A stretch of DNA of 64,000 bases from Agrypnia vestita (lineage: Eukaryota > Arthropoda > Insecta > Trichoptera > Phryganeidae). Shown one piece after another: positions 23,421 through 33,189 of the stretch (its first letter is position 1; each line of letters starts with the position of its first letter). A model generated the notes under the pieces. The model was not told where the DNA came from and made no database searches. It worked only from the letters and a program-made list of their open reading frames with translations. The translations under genes were made by a program, and so were the position numbers. The stretch spans positions 1 to 64,000 of the forward strand of contig JADDOH010003979.1 in the NCBI GenBank assembly GCA_016648135.1, read 5' to 3'.

Positions 23421-24136
23421 TCAATAATTTTATTACTAGCTGTACAACCGAAAAAAATAACGGGACATAATAATTGCAGGATTTTGGAGCTGATAGATAG
23501 ATAATTCATGAATAAAAAACCATTTGTTTTTTTATATTGACTTTATTCGCTTTGATCTAAAACTAAATAAAATAAAATAATTATATAAAAATGTCAAGAC
23601 CACGCAATTTTGACACTTGTGTGTTGCTTGAGCCACAAGCTGATTGCGCGTCATACTCTAACTGTCTAAAGTTGTAATTCCAGCAAGTTACGGACGTTAA
23701 GGAACGACACACAGACAATGATATTATTTTATTTTGATAGATTGACATTACTTTTAAATTATAACAACATAAAGAAGAAAGCGTCTTGAAGCTTCAAGGA
23801 TTTAATAAAATGATTTTCAAATTATCTATAAGGACGTAGAAACGGCTCGTTATTGTGACACTTTTTGTGTCACAATAAATAAATAATAATTTTCAAACAC
23901 AATTTTCTCTTCATTAGCGTTTCGGATTTGTTTCTATACCCCAATTTTTTTTGGCTTCTTTGATGTTGGCTTTTCCATTATGTGTCATTAATCCGATTGT
24001 TGTATCTAATCTTGATACGGATATTTCTAATACCATCTAATATATTTTGTTTTTATTTGAATCGAATAATAATTATTATTTAATTGTTATAAATTTATTT
24101 TGTTTAAACCACTTATTTATTGAAAAAATTCAACAT

Positions 24137-24164
24137 GTTTCGAAGCCAATGGCTTCTTCGTCAG
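24137..24164 (-). ncRNA. Hammerhead-like ribozyme motif B, minus copy
   Basis: The minus strand has TTC, CTGACGA, extra A, stem GAAGCC, loop ATT, stem GGCTTC, GAAAC, ATG, TT, GAA. Helix II is 6 bp with the loop of three. Helix I is TTC with GAA, 3 bp next to the expected cleavage point. It sits at the end of the GIY-YIG reading direction, where a PLE 3' repeat is expected. Confidence 0.6.
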
Positions 24165-24250
24165 GAAAACAAAAATAATATTTAAAAATCTAAGTATAGA
24201 TCAAAATATTAAAAAGTAATGTATGGAAAATGATAGTATAAAGTACCTAA

Positions 24251-24574
24251 TTAACATGAAAAAAAATTTAAAAGATAACTATTTGTAAAAAGGACCTGAT
24301 TATTTATAATATTCAATTTACTATTTACACTCTTTCTTATTTCCAAAATTTCTAATTTATCAAATTGTGATTCTGTATAATTTGTATGTAAAATTTGTAA
24401 ACCCTTATTAATATCAAAAGAATGACCCATAGCCAAAAGATGGTTGGAAAATTCAGAATAATTATTACTATTTAAACACCTTAAGTATTCCTTAACTCTA
24501 ATTTAAAAATTTCTACACGTTTTTCCTATATAAAAATAATCACAATCATCACAATTATGTTTTATATTATCATT
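24251..24574 (-). pseudogene. PLE GIY-YIG endonuclease C-terminus, one stop codon
   Basis: A single frame of 107 codons runs with one internal stop at 24,505-24,503. Before the stop it reads CDDCDYFYIGKTCRNF: two cysteines two residues apart, then the YIG box of the GIY-YIG nuclease. After the stop follow KEYLRCLNSNN, SEFSNHLLAMGHSFDINKG, and KLEILEIRKS, where a Glu in the conserved late helix is expected. The spacing from YIG to this Glu looks normal. The GIY half is not visible upstream, as the right arm starts at 24,563. In PLEs this nuclease cuts target DNA for reverse transcription. One base change would explain the stop, so this copy died recently compared with the one at 5,978-6,249. 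Confidence 0.75.
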
Positions 24575-24638
24575 TTCCATACATAACTTTTTAATATTTT
24601 GATCTATACTTCGATTTTTAAATATTATTTTTGTTTTC

Positions 24639-24666
24639 CTGACGAAGAAGCCATTGGCTTCGAAAT
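24639..24666 (+). ncRNA. Hammerhead-like ribozyme motif B, plus copy
   Basis: Same sequence as the minus copy at 24,137 except GAAAC is GAAAT and one helix I base differs. It points rightward, towards the M-L-P-Q-N frame at 24,728. Confidence 0.55.
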
Positions 24667-24727
24667 ATGTTGATTTTTTTCAATAAATAAGTGGTTTAAA
24701 CAAAGTTAATTTATAACAATTATAATT

Positions 24728-24937
24728 ATGTTACCACAAAATAAATTTGCTACATTTGAAGAAGAAAAAATTATTTATTTTAATTATAAATTTAAAATAA
24801 GGTTCTATTTACTCATAAGTTCTTGCGGTAATTCAATACCGTTTACTGGCATCAATGTTGGCCGACCTCTGTCTAATATCCAGAATACTGGGGGTATATT
24901 TACCCCGTTGTGCAAGTTCGTACCCCGTATTGTATAA
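24728..24937 (+). pseudogene. Possible PLE ORF start (M-L-P-Q-N type)
   Basis: An open frame of 69 codons begins MLPQNKFATFEEEK directly after the right inverted arm. The first fourteen residues resemble short frames at 5,827-, 40,704+, 45,446- and 57,271+. The later part is low-complexity and probably not PLE. I infer that it is the truncated beginning of a PLE reading frame; no reverse transcriptase motif follows. Confidence 0.45.
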
Positions 24938-25095
24938 ATAACCTATTTCGTGTAAATATCATATCTTGGCACAATAAAATATTTACTGAGAAAACTAGTA
25001 TTGCATGAGAAACATTCTAAATTATGAACACTGTTACATCCAAAAGATGACAATCAATGATCCCCAAAATTTTTATTCCTTTGTATCCACATATA

Positions 25096-25245
25096 CAGGG
25101 TTATTTGGAAAACATTAATAACCTCGCTGGAGTATATTCCTGCATTGATTATGAGTCGAAAATGTTCAAGCTATCATGACCTCATATCAATAGTTATGGA
25201 GATACGCTACATCAAAGTTTGCATTTTTTTCTCAATATTTCTGAC
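25096..25245. repeat. Fragment of the TA-flanked foldback family
   Basis: TATACAGGGTTATTTGGAAA, TTAATAACCTCGCTGG and ATCAATAGTTATGGAGATA match the left arm of 13,083-13,605. The copy stops after CTGACTT, and no right arm is present. Confidence 0.7.
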
Positions 25246-25334
25246 TTCAAATTCAAATCCTCGTCTGCTTAATCTTAACAGATTTCAGACAGAACGCAAA
25301 AGAAACAACATCAGTCTTAACAATTTAACTTTTG

Positions 25335-26200
25335 CCTATTATTTTTAATTTTTTAAATGAATGCATAACATCGCAAGAATATTGTGTCAAAATTTCAAGT
25401 CAATCGGAGCAAAATTGACGAAATTATGAACATTTGAGCGATGCTCAGACTGATTTTCTATACCTGCTCGGGCAGCTGAGAGACGCGCTCACCTGAGGAC
25501 TACCGGACGTGCTATTGTATTGGAAGAATTTTGCGTAGACAAGGACAAAAAGATGCTGATGATGAAAGCTGTTTGCTGTGTGAACATGGCATCGACGATT
25601 ATGTGTAAGTATAAAATAAGTGTCGAGTTTAATTTTGAATTTTACAGTGTGCAAAATTTAAAGCGTTTTCCCCACATCTCACGTTTTCAAAGTCGGTGTT
25701 CCTCATAACTTCAAAACTACTACACCGATCCTTTTGAAATTTTGAACACTATTTCTGTACATAATTTACGAGGTAACGCTGGAGACTTTTTTTCAAATTT
25801 GTTAATAATTTTTATTTTTTATAACAAATTAGCCAAAAATCGCGTTTTTCCCTTCAAAGTGTTCCAAAAAAATGAAAAATTGAAATTTCAAAAAACACTC
25901 CCAGCGTTACCTGGAGAAACCTATTATCTAACAAATGAACTTTGAGTTTTTGATTTCAGATGTTCCAGCACCAAGTTATGATGGACACCGCAATTCTACT
26001 TTTTTCCGAGACACATCCGAATAATTGCTGCCATTGCCGTATTTTTTAATATTTCTTTTTGAAAATTTTACACAATATTTTTCAAATGTCATACTTTAAT
26101 GTACTATTAGTTTTAATAAAGAGATTTTCACTGTGTTGTCACAAAAAATTCACAAAAACATGCCTTTTTTGGAACGAATTAACCTTACCTCCTCCCTTAA
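25335..26200 (-). repeat. Copy of the Helitron interior block, inverted
   Basis: Read on the minus strand this follows the plus strand at about 9,400-10,170: AAGGTTAATTCG, ACACTTTGAAGGGAAAAACG, then GTAACGCTGG and CTGTAAAATTCAAAA. The Helitron ends are not present on either side. The G-run has decayed to short CCTCCTCCC. It may be a nested element in its own right. Frames of about 110 codons at 26,059-26,468 arise partly from this block and have no recognisable product. Confidence 0.7.
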
Positions 26201-26554
26201 AGAAAAAATTCAACGCCGATATACACATCTTCCATCAGCTGCTCCTATTGTATCTCGAAACTATTGGTTCTACATATTGGCTGCAACTTGTTTTTGTGCA
26301 AGAAATTATTTTCAACGTTCAACATTATTTTATTGTCTGTTTAGAGTTGCATTTAGTGCATTTTCTTTTGTATTACCGTTTAGAGTTAACACTATTAATA
26401 AGCATGAAATAACTTACATGTTAATATTTAACTCTCTTTGTCTGTTTCTGGTGGAATCGTGTAATTGATTTTTCAACAACAATTTTTTCGGTTAAAATTA
26501 ATAATCACGTTACTCACAGCCAGAGCCGCTGATACATTCATATTGTGAAGTTGC

Positions 26555-26838
26555 AAATTTTTCAGAACAAAGTTCTGTAAAATTGAAAACCAAATTAATT
26601 AATCAATTAGAAAGACATACAGAAAAATCAAATCCACGAAATAATATTTGGAAATGTACAAGACCGCTATAGCGTATTTGGATAACGCCCTGCCCCGGAT
26701 AGGAGGAGATCCGTGGTTGAAACTTGGTAGTAGCCAATTATTTTTTCGTGGATTTGATTTTTCTGTATGTCTTTCTAATTCATTAATTAATTTGGTTTTA
26801 AATTTCACAGAACTTTGTTCTGAAAAAAAAGTAATTTG
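26555..26838. repeat. tRNA-like sequence between 90-bp inverted arms
   Basis: Left arm 26,555-26,645 and right arm 26,739-26,838 are reverse complements (CAGAACAAAGTTCTGT and AAAAATCAAATCCACGAA). The middle (26,646-26,738) has a tRNA-like order with GCTATAGCGTATTTGGATAA as A-box region and GGTTGAAAC as B box. One arm with the same sequence recurs near 39,940-40,030, again next to a B-box-like stretch. Two SINEs in opposite orientation or one foldback SINE are both possible. Confidence 0.6.
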
Positions 26839-26938
26839 TGCCTACCGTATCAGAAAAAGTGGATTGCTCTAAAAATAGATAATAAATGTTAATCAAGTAA
26901 TTACGAGACTTACATATAACGTCGATATATTAACGGAA

Positions 26939-27012
26939 ATGTACAAGGCCGCTATAGCGAACTGGATAATGCGCCTGCCCCGAATATAAGAAGATCCATG
27001 GTTCGAATCAAG
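26939..27012 (+). repeat. tRNA-derived SINE head
   Basis: GGCCGCTATAGCGAACTGGA carries an A-box-like stretch and ATGGTTCGAATC a B box, spaced as in a tRNA. The ends do not pair as an acceptor stem, so it is a SINE head and not a tRNA gene. It is a sister of the middle of 26,555-26,838. Confidence 0.6.
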
Positions 27013-27212
27013 AATATTTGTCGACATTTATTCCCAGATATTTGAACACTTATATACCGATTACAAAACTTCAATTGCGATGAATTTCTTATTGAATAAC
27101 TTTAATATATAATTAATATTATTAATATTTAAAGCATTAACTCTGTGGTTAGACATTATAACAGAATGTTAGTAAACTTAGTAAAAACCACTACCAGATT
27201 TACGTTCTACCG

Positions 27213-27241
27213 GTTTCGAGACGTATCCGTCTCTTCGTCAG
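27213..27241 (-). ncRNA. Hammerhead-like ribozyme motif C, minus copy
   Basis: The minus strand has GGTC, CTGACGA, extra A, GAGACG, loop GATA, CGTCTC, GAAAC, with a helix I remnant downstream. It is the partner of 27,431. Confidence 0.6.
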
Positions 27242-27430
27242 GACCAACACTACACTACTACATTCACAACATTATAATCATCATTAGAGAAATTGAACTA
27301 CTCACTTGAGTACTTGAGTAGTTCAATTTTTCTGACAAGACTAACACGCATGTGAACAATAGTGGTGATAGTTTTACAATACTATGGTTGGGGTGTTTAG
27401 TGTTGTGAATGTAGTAGTGTAGTGTTGGTC

Positions 27431-27460
27431 CTGACGAAGAGACGGATACGTCTCGAAATC
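27431..27460 (+). ncRNA. Hammerhead-like ribozyme motif C, plus copy
   Basis: CTGACGA is followed by extra A, stem GAGACG, tetraloop GATA, stem CGTCTC, GAAAT, CGG, TA and GACC. GACC pairs with GGTC just before CTGACGA, giving 4 bp of helix I beside a UA cleavage site. Helix II is 6 bp. Confidence 0.65.
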
Positions 27461-27775
27461 GGTAGACCGTAAATCTGGTAGTGGTTTTTACTAAGTTTAC
27501 TAACATTCTATTAACTTTAATATATATATAAAGTCAGGTATGTTCAAACGAAGTTGAATCCTAGGGGTGTGTCAATAATAATACTCTGGCGAAGAAACAC
27601 AAAATTAACGGGTTTTTCTACGGACACTCGTCCGTTTGTTTGTTCTGACAGTTTACATAGTAAGTTATTTCCCTTATTACGCTATTGCTAGCGGAAATAA
27701 AGCTGAGACCAAAATGTCGACTATATATTAGGAAAATATATTATTGCATTTTTCGAAGTTATCCGTACTAACTTT

Positions 27776-27925
27776 CCTTCATCATGTTAATTAAGACTGT
27801 CTTAATTCACCTGATGAAGGAAACAGACGTTTCCGAAACATGTAGTGTAATAAGTCTCAAATATAAAATAGTGGAAAAAAACAAATTTCAGTGTTTTATT
27901 TCATAATTTGTTAATAATGGATTTC
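27776..27925 (+). mobile_element. Penelope-like terminal piece (D) with hammerhead-like motif
   Basis: A short inverted pair (CCTTCATCATGTTAATTAAG at 27,777 and its near-complement at 27,800-27,820) leads into the motif at 27,811-27,839. Downstream the text GTGTTTTATTTCATAATTTG and ATGGATTTCCACAAAGTTAA recalls the start region seen beside other PLE ends. This is a small fragment. Confidence 0.5.
27811..27839 (+). ncRNA. Hammerhead-like ribozyme motif D
   Basis: CAC, CTGATGA, extra A, GGAAAC, loop AGAC, GTTTCC, GAAAC, ATG, TA, GTG. Helix II is 6 bp, helix I is 3 bp (CAC with GTG), and the cleavage site would be UA. Confidence 0.6.
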
Positions 27926-28050
27926 CACAAAGTTAACGCCGAAACATTCAATTACTTATCCGTACTACTTTAGTCGCGTCGAGAGTGAAATTTTGCAACA
28001 AAATAAGCGCACATCATGCAACGGAATATTTTCACACGACTCACTAAATA

Positions 28051-28079
28051 TTAGGTCCTTACATATGAAATTGGCGTTT
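28051..28079. repeat. Mariner left terminal inverted repeat
   Basis: Identical in reverse complement to 29,298-29,326 over all 29 bases; base 30 differs. In mariners the transposase binds these repeats through its N-terminal paired-like domain. Confidence 0.95.
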
Positions 28080-28237
28080 TGCCGTACTGGCAAATTTGAT
28101 CTCAAATATCTTCTCTTTGGTTAGCAATTTCAAATCCAAATTTATACAGCTATTTACTCATGTATTTGTGTTTTAAAATTATTATTCATTTGTTTTTTCC
28201 TCAATTGTTTTTTTCTTTGCGTCACTCAGTTTACAAA

Positions 28238-29248
28238 ATGAAAAACTTGAAATATCGCGAGTACGAGTTCCACCGTGGCACCAGTGCTGCAGAAACGGCT
28301 CGAAGGATTAATGATGTATATGGCGACGGTGCCACAAAAGAAAACACAATGCGTTTTTGGTTCCAACGTTTTCGTTCTGGAAATTTCGACCTGCAGAACA
28401 AGCCCCGTGGACGGCCGGAGACCAAAGTTGATAATGAAGAATTGAAGGCTATTGTGGAAGCGGATCCATCGCAAACCACATCCGAGTTAGCTGCAGGCTG
28501 CGGTGTTAGTGATAAAACTGTTTTAATCCACTTGAAGCAAATTGGTAAGGTGAAAAAGCTTGAAAGGTGGGTACCTCACGAATTGAGTGAAGCAAATCAA
28601 CAAACGCGCGTTGACTGCTGCGTTGCATTACTCAACCGGCACAATAATGAAAGGATTTTAAATCGAATCATTACCTGTGATGAAAAGTGGATCCTGTACG
28701 ATAATCGGAAGCGCTCATCGCAATGGTTGAACCCTGCCGAACCAGCCAAACCATACCCCAAGCGAAAATTGACTCCAAAAAAGTTACTTGTGAGCGTTTG
28801 GTGGACTAGTGCTGGTGTCGTTCACTACAGCTTTCTTAAATCTGGCCAGACGATTACGGCAGATGTCTATTGTCAGCAACTGCCAACCATGATGGAAAAG
28901 CTAGCTGCTAAACAACCGAGGCTGGTTAATCGCTCTAGGCCACTGCTGCTTCATGATAACGCTAGACCACACACTGCACAACAGACGGCTACCAAATTAG
29001 AGGAGCTTCAATTGGAATGTCTAAGACATCCACCGTACTCTCCGGACCTTGCCCCAACAGATTACCATTTTTTTCGAAATTTGGATAACTTCTTGCAAAG
29101 GAAAAAATTCAACTCCGATGGGGCAGTCCAAACCGCCTTCAAAGATTTTATTGATTCCCGTCCGAATGGTTTTTTTAGTAAAGGGATCGATGAACTACCT
29201 ATGAGATGGCAAAAGTGCATAGATAGCAATGGTACATACTTTGATTAA
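28238..29248 (+). CDS. Mariner transposase, 336 residues, apparently intact
   Basis: This DDE/D transposase cuts the mariner out of DNA and joins it to a TA site. The frame is open to a TAA at 29,246. I chose the ATG at 28,238 (MKNLKYREYE) over the in-frame one at 28,160, because the extra 26 residues are hydrophobic and unlike the family. Residues 1-110 hold the two helix-turn-helix DNA-binding regions (RRINDVYGD-, SELAAGCGVSDKT). The linker motif WVPHEL is at 111-116. The catalytic triad is D148 (TCDEKW), D240 (LLHDNARPH) and D275 (SPDLAPTDYHFF), with 34 residues between the last two, so DD34D. Mariner transposases are usually about 340-350 residues, so this is full length. No stop or frameshift is seen. 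It lies between 29-bp inverted repeats. Whether every residue is functional cannot be judged without alignment. Confidence 0.93.
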   Translation: MKNLKYREYEFHRGTSAAETARRINDVYGDGATKENTMRFWFQRFRSGNFDLQNKPRGRPETKVDNEELKAIVEADPSQTTSELAAGCGVSDKTVLIHLKQIGKVKKLERWVPHELSEANQQTRVDCCVALLNRHNNERILNRIITCDEKWILYDNRKRSSQWLNPAEPAKPYPKRKLTPKKLLVSVWWTSAGVVHYSFLKSGQTITADVYCQQLPTMMEKLAAKQPRLVNRSRPLLLHDNARPHTAQQTATKLEELQLECLRHPPYSPDLAPTDYHFFRNLDNFLQRKKFNSDGAVQTAFKDFIDSRPNGFFSKGIDELPMRWQKCIDSNGTYFD

Positions 29249-29297
29249 ATAAATATATTATAATAAAAAAAAATCGGCTTTATGTTCCTCCCATACT

Positions 29298-29326
29298 AAA
29301 CGCCAATTTCATATGTAAGGACCTAA
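29298..29326. repeat. Mariner right terminal inverted repeat
   Basis: Perfect match in reverse complement to the left end. It is followed by TA, then AATGC of the host repeat. Confidence 0.95.
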
Positions 29327-29820
29327 TAAATGCTAAAACGGAGATTTTGTGAGTGATATTCGACCAATGGAAATTCTTTTTAGTGGCGACATCTAGTTGT
29401 TAATAATGGTATGAAAATTGCATATGCTCCGGGCGCTCTTATTATTCTTTATTTTGTAGATTTCATCAAATAATTGTGAACAATTTCGCAATGCGTTATG
29501 ACGGTGATTGGATTACGTGCTTACTGTTTCATTCTCTCTTCTTTGCACAAGCAAAAAGCATTTCGGCACGTTACGCGTTGGTACTGTATTTAATGTGCAT
29601 TTTAGATTTTTTGTCTGTAAATGGAGAACTGTCATAGATGGAAATTCTCTTTTGTGTTATATACCTTGAGTTGGAAAACAGCTGGACAGAATGCGCATGC
29701 GCATGCAAAATAAATCTAAAAAATATTTAAAACTATGTAAATAAATTCATTTTCATTTCATTCTATTAAACGCCTATTAAACGAATGTTCGTAATCCCAA
29801 GTACAGCATAAAGTATAATC

Positions 29821-30260
29821 TTGTCAGAAAATTGCAACTGCGCGTGGTAAATGAAGAAGTAAAAACAATTTAAACTTTCATTTTTTACACAAAACAACTG
29901 AACACGAAATTAATTGAAGCACTATTCTTTTGTTTACAATATTTTGCACTTACTCTCTCGTCTGTGCAACACTTTTTTCACCCGTCTGTGGTATTTCTTA
30001 GGTATTTCTTCACTGGCCATATATTTGTCGCTTGTTCACACTCTGGCCACGGTTCGCTTTTATCTGTGGACTTCTATGTATTGCTTATCAAACAACAATA
30101 ACTTACTCGCCGCGCGCGCACTGCTCACTTTTATAAAAAAAATGTTGGTTTGTCGAATGTTCGAAACTGTTTGATTAGTTTCTCCACATTTCTAGTAGTT
30201 TTTCCATATTTCTAGTGATTACAAAAATAGCCTCATTCGAGAAACTTTAACAGCATAACG
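29821..30260 (-). repeat. Solo-LTR-like block, copy 4, inverted
   Basis: On the minus strand the block has ATTTCGTGTTCAGTTGTTTT, AAAGTTTAAATTGTTTTTAC and ends TCTGACAA, the order seen in the 53 kb copy. Its other end shares ACTAGAAATATGGA and GAGAAACT with 53,400-53,460. A 86-codon frame across it is unlikely to be real. Confidence 0.5.
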
Positions 30261-30831
30261 TAATTCTAAACCTGTTTCACTCCAAAGCATGGAGATATTA
30301 CTTATCCCCTATTCATGTAACCGTATTTTTTCAATGTGCATTATAAATTGGACTTTTAAAAGCTTCAATTTATCCTTAATGGATGGTCAACTTGACAAAG
30401 AGCTAAGAGTCCAGGCACGGATGAGGAAATAAAATCTCCGGGCGGTATTGACCAAAACATCATCCATTTTGATGGAAAAAGTTCAGCAGGCTTGTGGGCA
30501 GATAATTATTAAAAGCAATTTCCTTTCTAGAATTTATAATTGGATGTAGTTATGCTTAAAGTTTTCAACCCGAACAATTATGAATTGAGAAAATAGCTTC
30601 TAAAAAGTTATTCTTTAAAAATCTAATTCGTCGATATTTAATTCATTATATTTATATAATAGCATATATTTTTCATATGGCTCTTGTAGAGATATTTTAT
30701 ATGGTTATTTAATGTAGTTATAATAAATAATTTTTACTCTCGAAGATACCTTTGACGCATTTACTTTTTACTTGTACATGTACTTTTTTGTTCAATGTGG
30801 ATTGGATTTATTGTATTAAATATGAGTGACA

Positions 30832-31025
30832 TTAATTAAGACAAAAGTCTCACAGAGACGAAACTATGAATATGAGATACGTATCTGGAAGTCTTTTTAC
30901 ATGATGGCCTGGGGCTTACAACCTGTATGAGATGGCTTAAGTGATCACTCTACACAATGTAACGTTCACAATTCCACCGTTAGAACATCCACACATTATC
31001 AAATTTTTAAAGTTCTATATTTGTT
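30832..31025 (-). repeat. GTGATCACTTAAGCC repeat, copy 4, inverted
   Basis: Contains CTCACAGAGACGAAACTATG, GGCTTAAGTGATCACTCTAC and AACGTTCACAATTCCACCGT, the complement of copies 1-3. Confidence 0.7.
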
Positions 31026-33185
31026 AAAATCTGAGAATCTTTCGTTTATTTGAATAGAATAACATAATTAAATGCCAGTTTTTTATGCTTTTTGACTTGG
31101 ATTTATCCTATAAAATTTTTTCATAAAATTTAATTATAGGCGTTTTTGTTTGCTCAATCAAAGTTCGTGTTGTTATTTCTGTTTTAAATTTTCTCTGATG
31201 AAAGAGAATATATAATTATCTTGTGTGCTTATTTAATTAACATTTAAGAATGATAAAACAAATCGTCGAAAGTTTTTGAGTTAATTTTACGATGATAACT
31301 GTTTAACTTTTTACATTAAACAATTATTCTACACATATTTACACTTGGACTTATGACTCACTCAACTTTCACTAACATTCCACTTGATACTTTGTAGATA
31401 CATAATTACTACCTTATGAAAATAAATACTACTGACGAATTCGAAAAAATATTATAATTGTGTTATATAACGCCACTCTGGGACAGGCGTAGCCTAGTAG
31501 AGTGGCATAATCCACAAATTAAACAAAACAAAAAAAATGTGTAATTTATCTTATGTTTTATTGTTAAATTAGTATTAAGTATCTTTATTTGTAAACAAAG
31601 ATTTCTTTTTAATAAATAAATTTAAAAAACTGTGATGTATGTTAGAAAAATATTGAATTTACAGAAAGTATTGCATTTAGAGCTTAGACGTCTTCAGCAT
31701 GTAATGTTATCAATTGATTTAAAATATATTATTGGTGGATTTGTGCGTTAACATGGCAGAGATTACTCATAAAAATCATTTAATCGGGTAAAAAACATTA
31801 ACATTAACATGTTACCTCTTCGTAGACTTAACAATAATTTTCTATATTACTACTTAAGTGTCGATAGTAATAGAATCTCTCAACGATTCACCTGTCGATG
31901 ATAATTGACTTGAATAATATTTACATATAAAATTCTATATGTTTACTTACTATTCTTTTCGTTATACATATTTATATTTAGAGATTTACAGTCCAGCAAG
32001 TCCAAAAATAAAAAGGATAAAAAACTGGAATATTCTTGAAATAATTAAACAAACCAAATATTTGATTTGCGTGAATTCAATTTCATTTCGAGATATCTCA
32101 CCGACGAGAATCGCGGATTATCACTACTCATGCTAGCGCAACACCCCCTGTAATCAACCCTTAAATTTTATTCGGTGGTTGGTTTCGGTTGGAGCTGTTG
32201 TAATTACGCAGACAATTCCAATTTCAAATCTCGTCCTAATTACTGAACACCAATCAAAAGCGTGAAAAACGGTGGAAAATCATTCTAGTAGCCCGCGATA
32301 ATTTCAACTAAAATACTACCACCGTTTTAACTTAATTATAGTAGTTATTTTAACTTAAATTGGCACTTTTGGAGGAAGAAGATTATTTATCATTTTCAAT
32401 TATTTGATTAATAGCAGATGATGCACTTGTGTGTGGCTTAAAATAAATTAATTAAAATTAAATAACAACACAACCTAAAATATGAAAACTGGAAATAAGA
32501 GAATTCTCAGCGCATCAAAAATAATCATCAATGGGAAAGCGATTAAAGAAGCACTGATAGAAAATACTTAGGGAGTAATCACAGACTTGTATTTAAACTT
32601 TTCTGTGAACACAAAATATTTTAACAAATAAGTTGGGAAAAATAACTTCGTCTTTTAGACGAATCTGAAGATATATCAAAACAGAATCTTTCAAACATAT
32701 ATATAATGCAATGAAAGTCCTCTATATTAACTTCTGCAGCAGTAGACTATTTCTGGCTAGTAAATAATAATTTCTCAATTCTCCAAAACAAAGCAATGAG
32801 AAAATTTTTAAAAAGATTTTGATAAATAAGAATCAACGTAATGCTGGAAAACTTACAAATAATGTCTTTCAGATGATGAGATTCATTACGGATACAACAC
32901 TTTTGAATTCTTAAGAGAAAAAAACAACTTTAAAATGACTAATACACAAGAAGAAAACATGAAAAATATTAGCTTTTCAAAAGAAAACAGGATCGCAAAA
33001 TCCAATCATATTCAGTATTGTAAAGTTAAAATGCAAAGTACCTGGTGACATTAGGGACGAAAAATATATAACAACATTTAAGTGATGATAAAAAGTGATG
33101 CTTTTATTTGAGTGAACAAAAATTCGGAAGAATGTCTCAAACAAATGAAAATAATATTGCTTTAAGAATTCCAATCAAAATTTAG
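31026..33185. other. Anonymous AT-rich sequence
   Basis: No gene is recognised. At 31,471-31,505 GCCACTCT and AGAGTGGC form a short hairpin. From 32,480 to 33,180 the plus strand has the A-rich texture of decayed LINE coding sequence (for example AACTTCGTCTTTTAGACGAA, an inverted pair), but no domain can be read. Confidence 0.3.
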
Positions 33186-33189
33186 ATAT

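Larger units (their letters stand above)
24082..24730. mobile_element. Penelope-like element fragment with inverted terminal repeats (B)
   Basis: Left arm 24,082-24,240 and right arm 24,563-24,730 are reverse complements over roughly 160 bases, with small differences. Each carries a hammerhead-like motif pointing outward. Between them lies the C-terminal part of a GIY-YIG endonuclease on the minus strand, reading towards the left arm. Right of the right arm a plus-strand frame starts M-L-P-Q-N. The arrangement matches the known PLE habit of having terminal repeats (pLTRs) in inverted or tandem orientation around truncated copies. The reverse transcriptase is absent. Confidence 0.75.
27163..27509. 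mobile_element. Palindromic Penelope-like terminal piece (C)
   Basis: Arms 27,163-27,271 and 27,402-27,509 are near-perfect reverse complements over about 105 bases. Each carries a hammerhead-like motif. The spacer holds a separate hairpin, 27,292-27,330, with arms AATTGAACTACTCACTTGAG-type. No coding sequence remains. The assignment to PLEs rests on the motif and geometry. Confidence 0.6.
28051..29326 (+). mobile_element. Full-length mariner element, 1,276 bp
   Basis: Perfect 29-bp terminal inverted repeats (28,051-28,079 and 29,298-29,326; TTAGGTCCTTACATATGAAA and on) enclose one transposase gene. TA lies directly outside each end (28,049-28,050 and 29,327-29,328), the mariner target duplication. 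Length is as expected for an autonomous mariner (about 1.3 kb). The ends resemble those I associate with mori-type mariners of moths and other insects. Intact ends plus an intact frame suggest a recent insertion. Confidence 0.95.
27940..29690 (+). repeat. Interspersed repeat R1, copy 2, split by mariner
   Basis: Flanks of the mariner (27,940-28,050 and 29,327-29,690) correspond to the repeat at 2,030-3,165: GAGAGTGAAATTT on the left; GCATATGCTCCGGGCGCT, GTTTCATTCTCTCTT and ATGGAGAACTGTCAT on the right. This shows the mariner inserted into an existing repeat. Confidence 0.6.

Noticed and set aside
26939..27012. tRNA gene on the plus strand
   Set aside because: The B box is good, but the two ends do not pair and a sister copy exists at 26,646-26,738.
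28160..28237. Earlier ATG for the mariner transposase
   Set aside because: It would add 26 mostly hydrophobic residues not typical of mariner transposases; the ATG at 28,238 gives the usual length.
28226..28479. Minus-strand frames of 82 codons over the mariner gene
   Set aside because: They are shadows of the transposase reading frame on the other strand.
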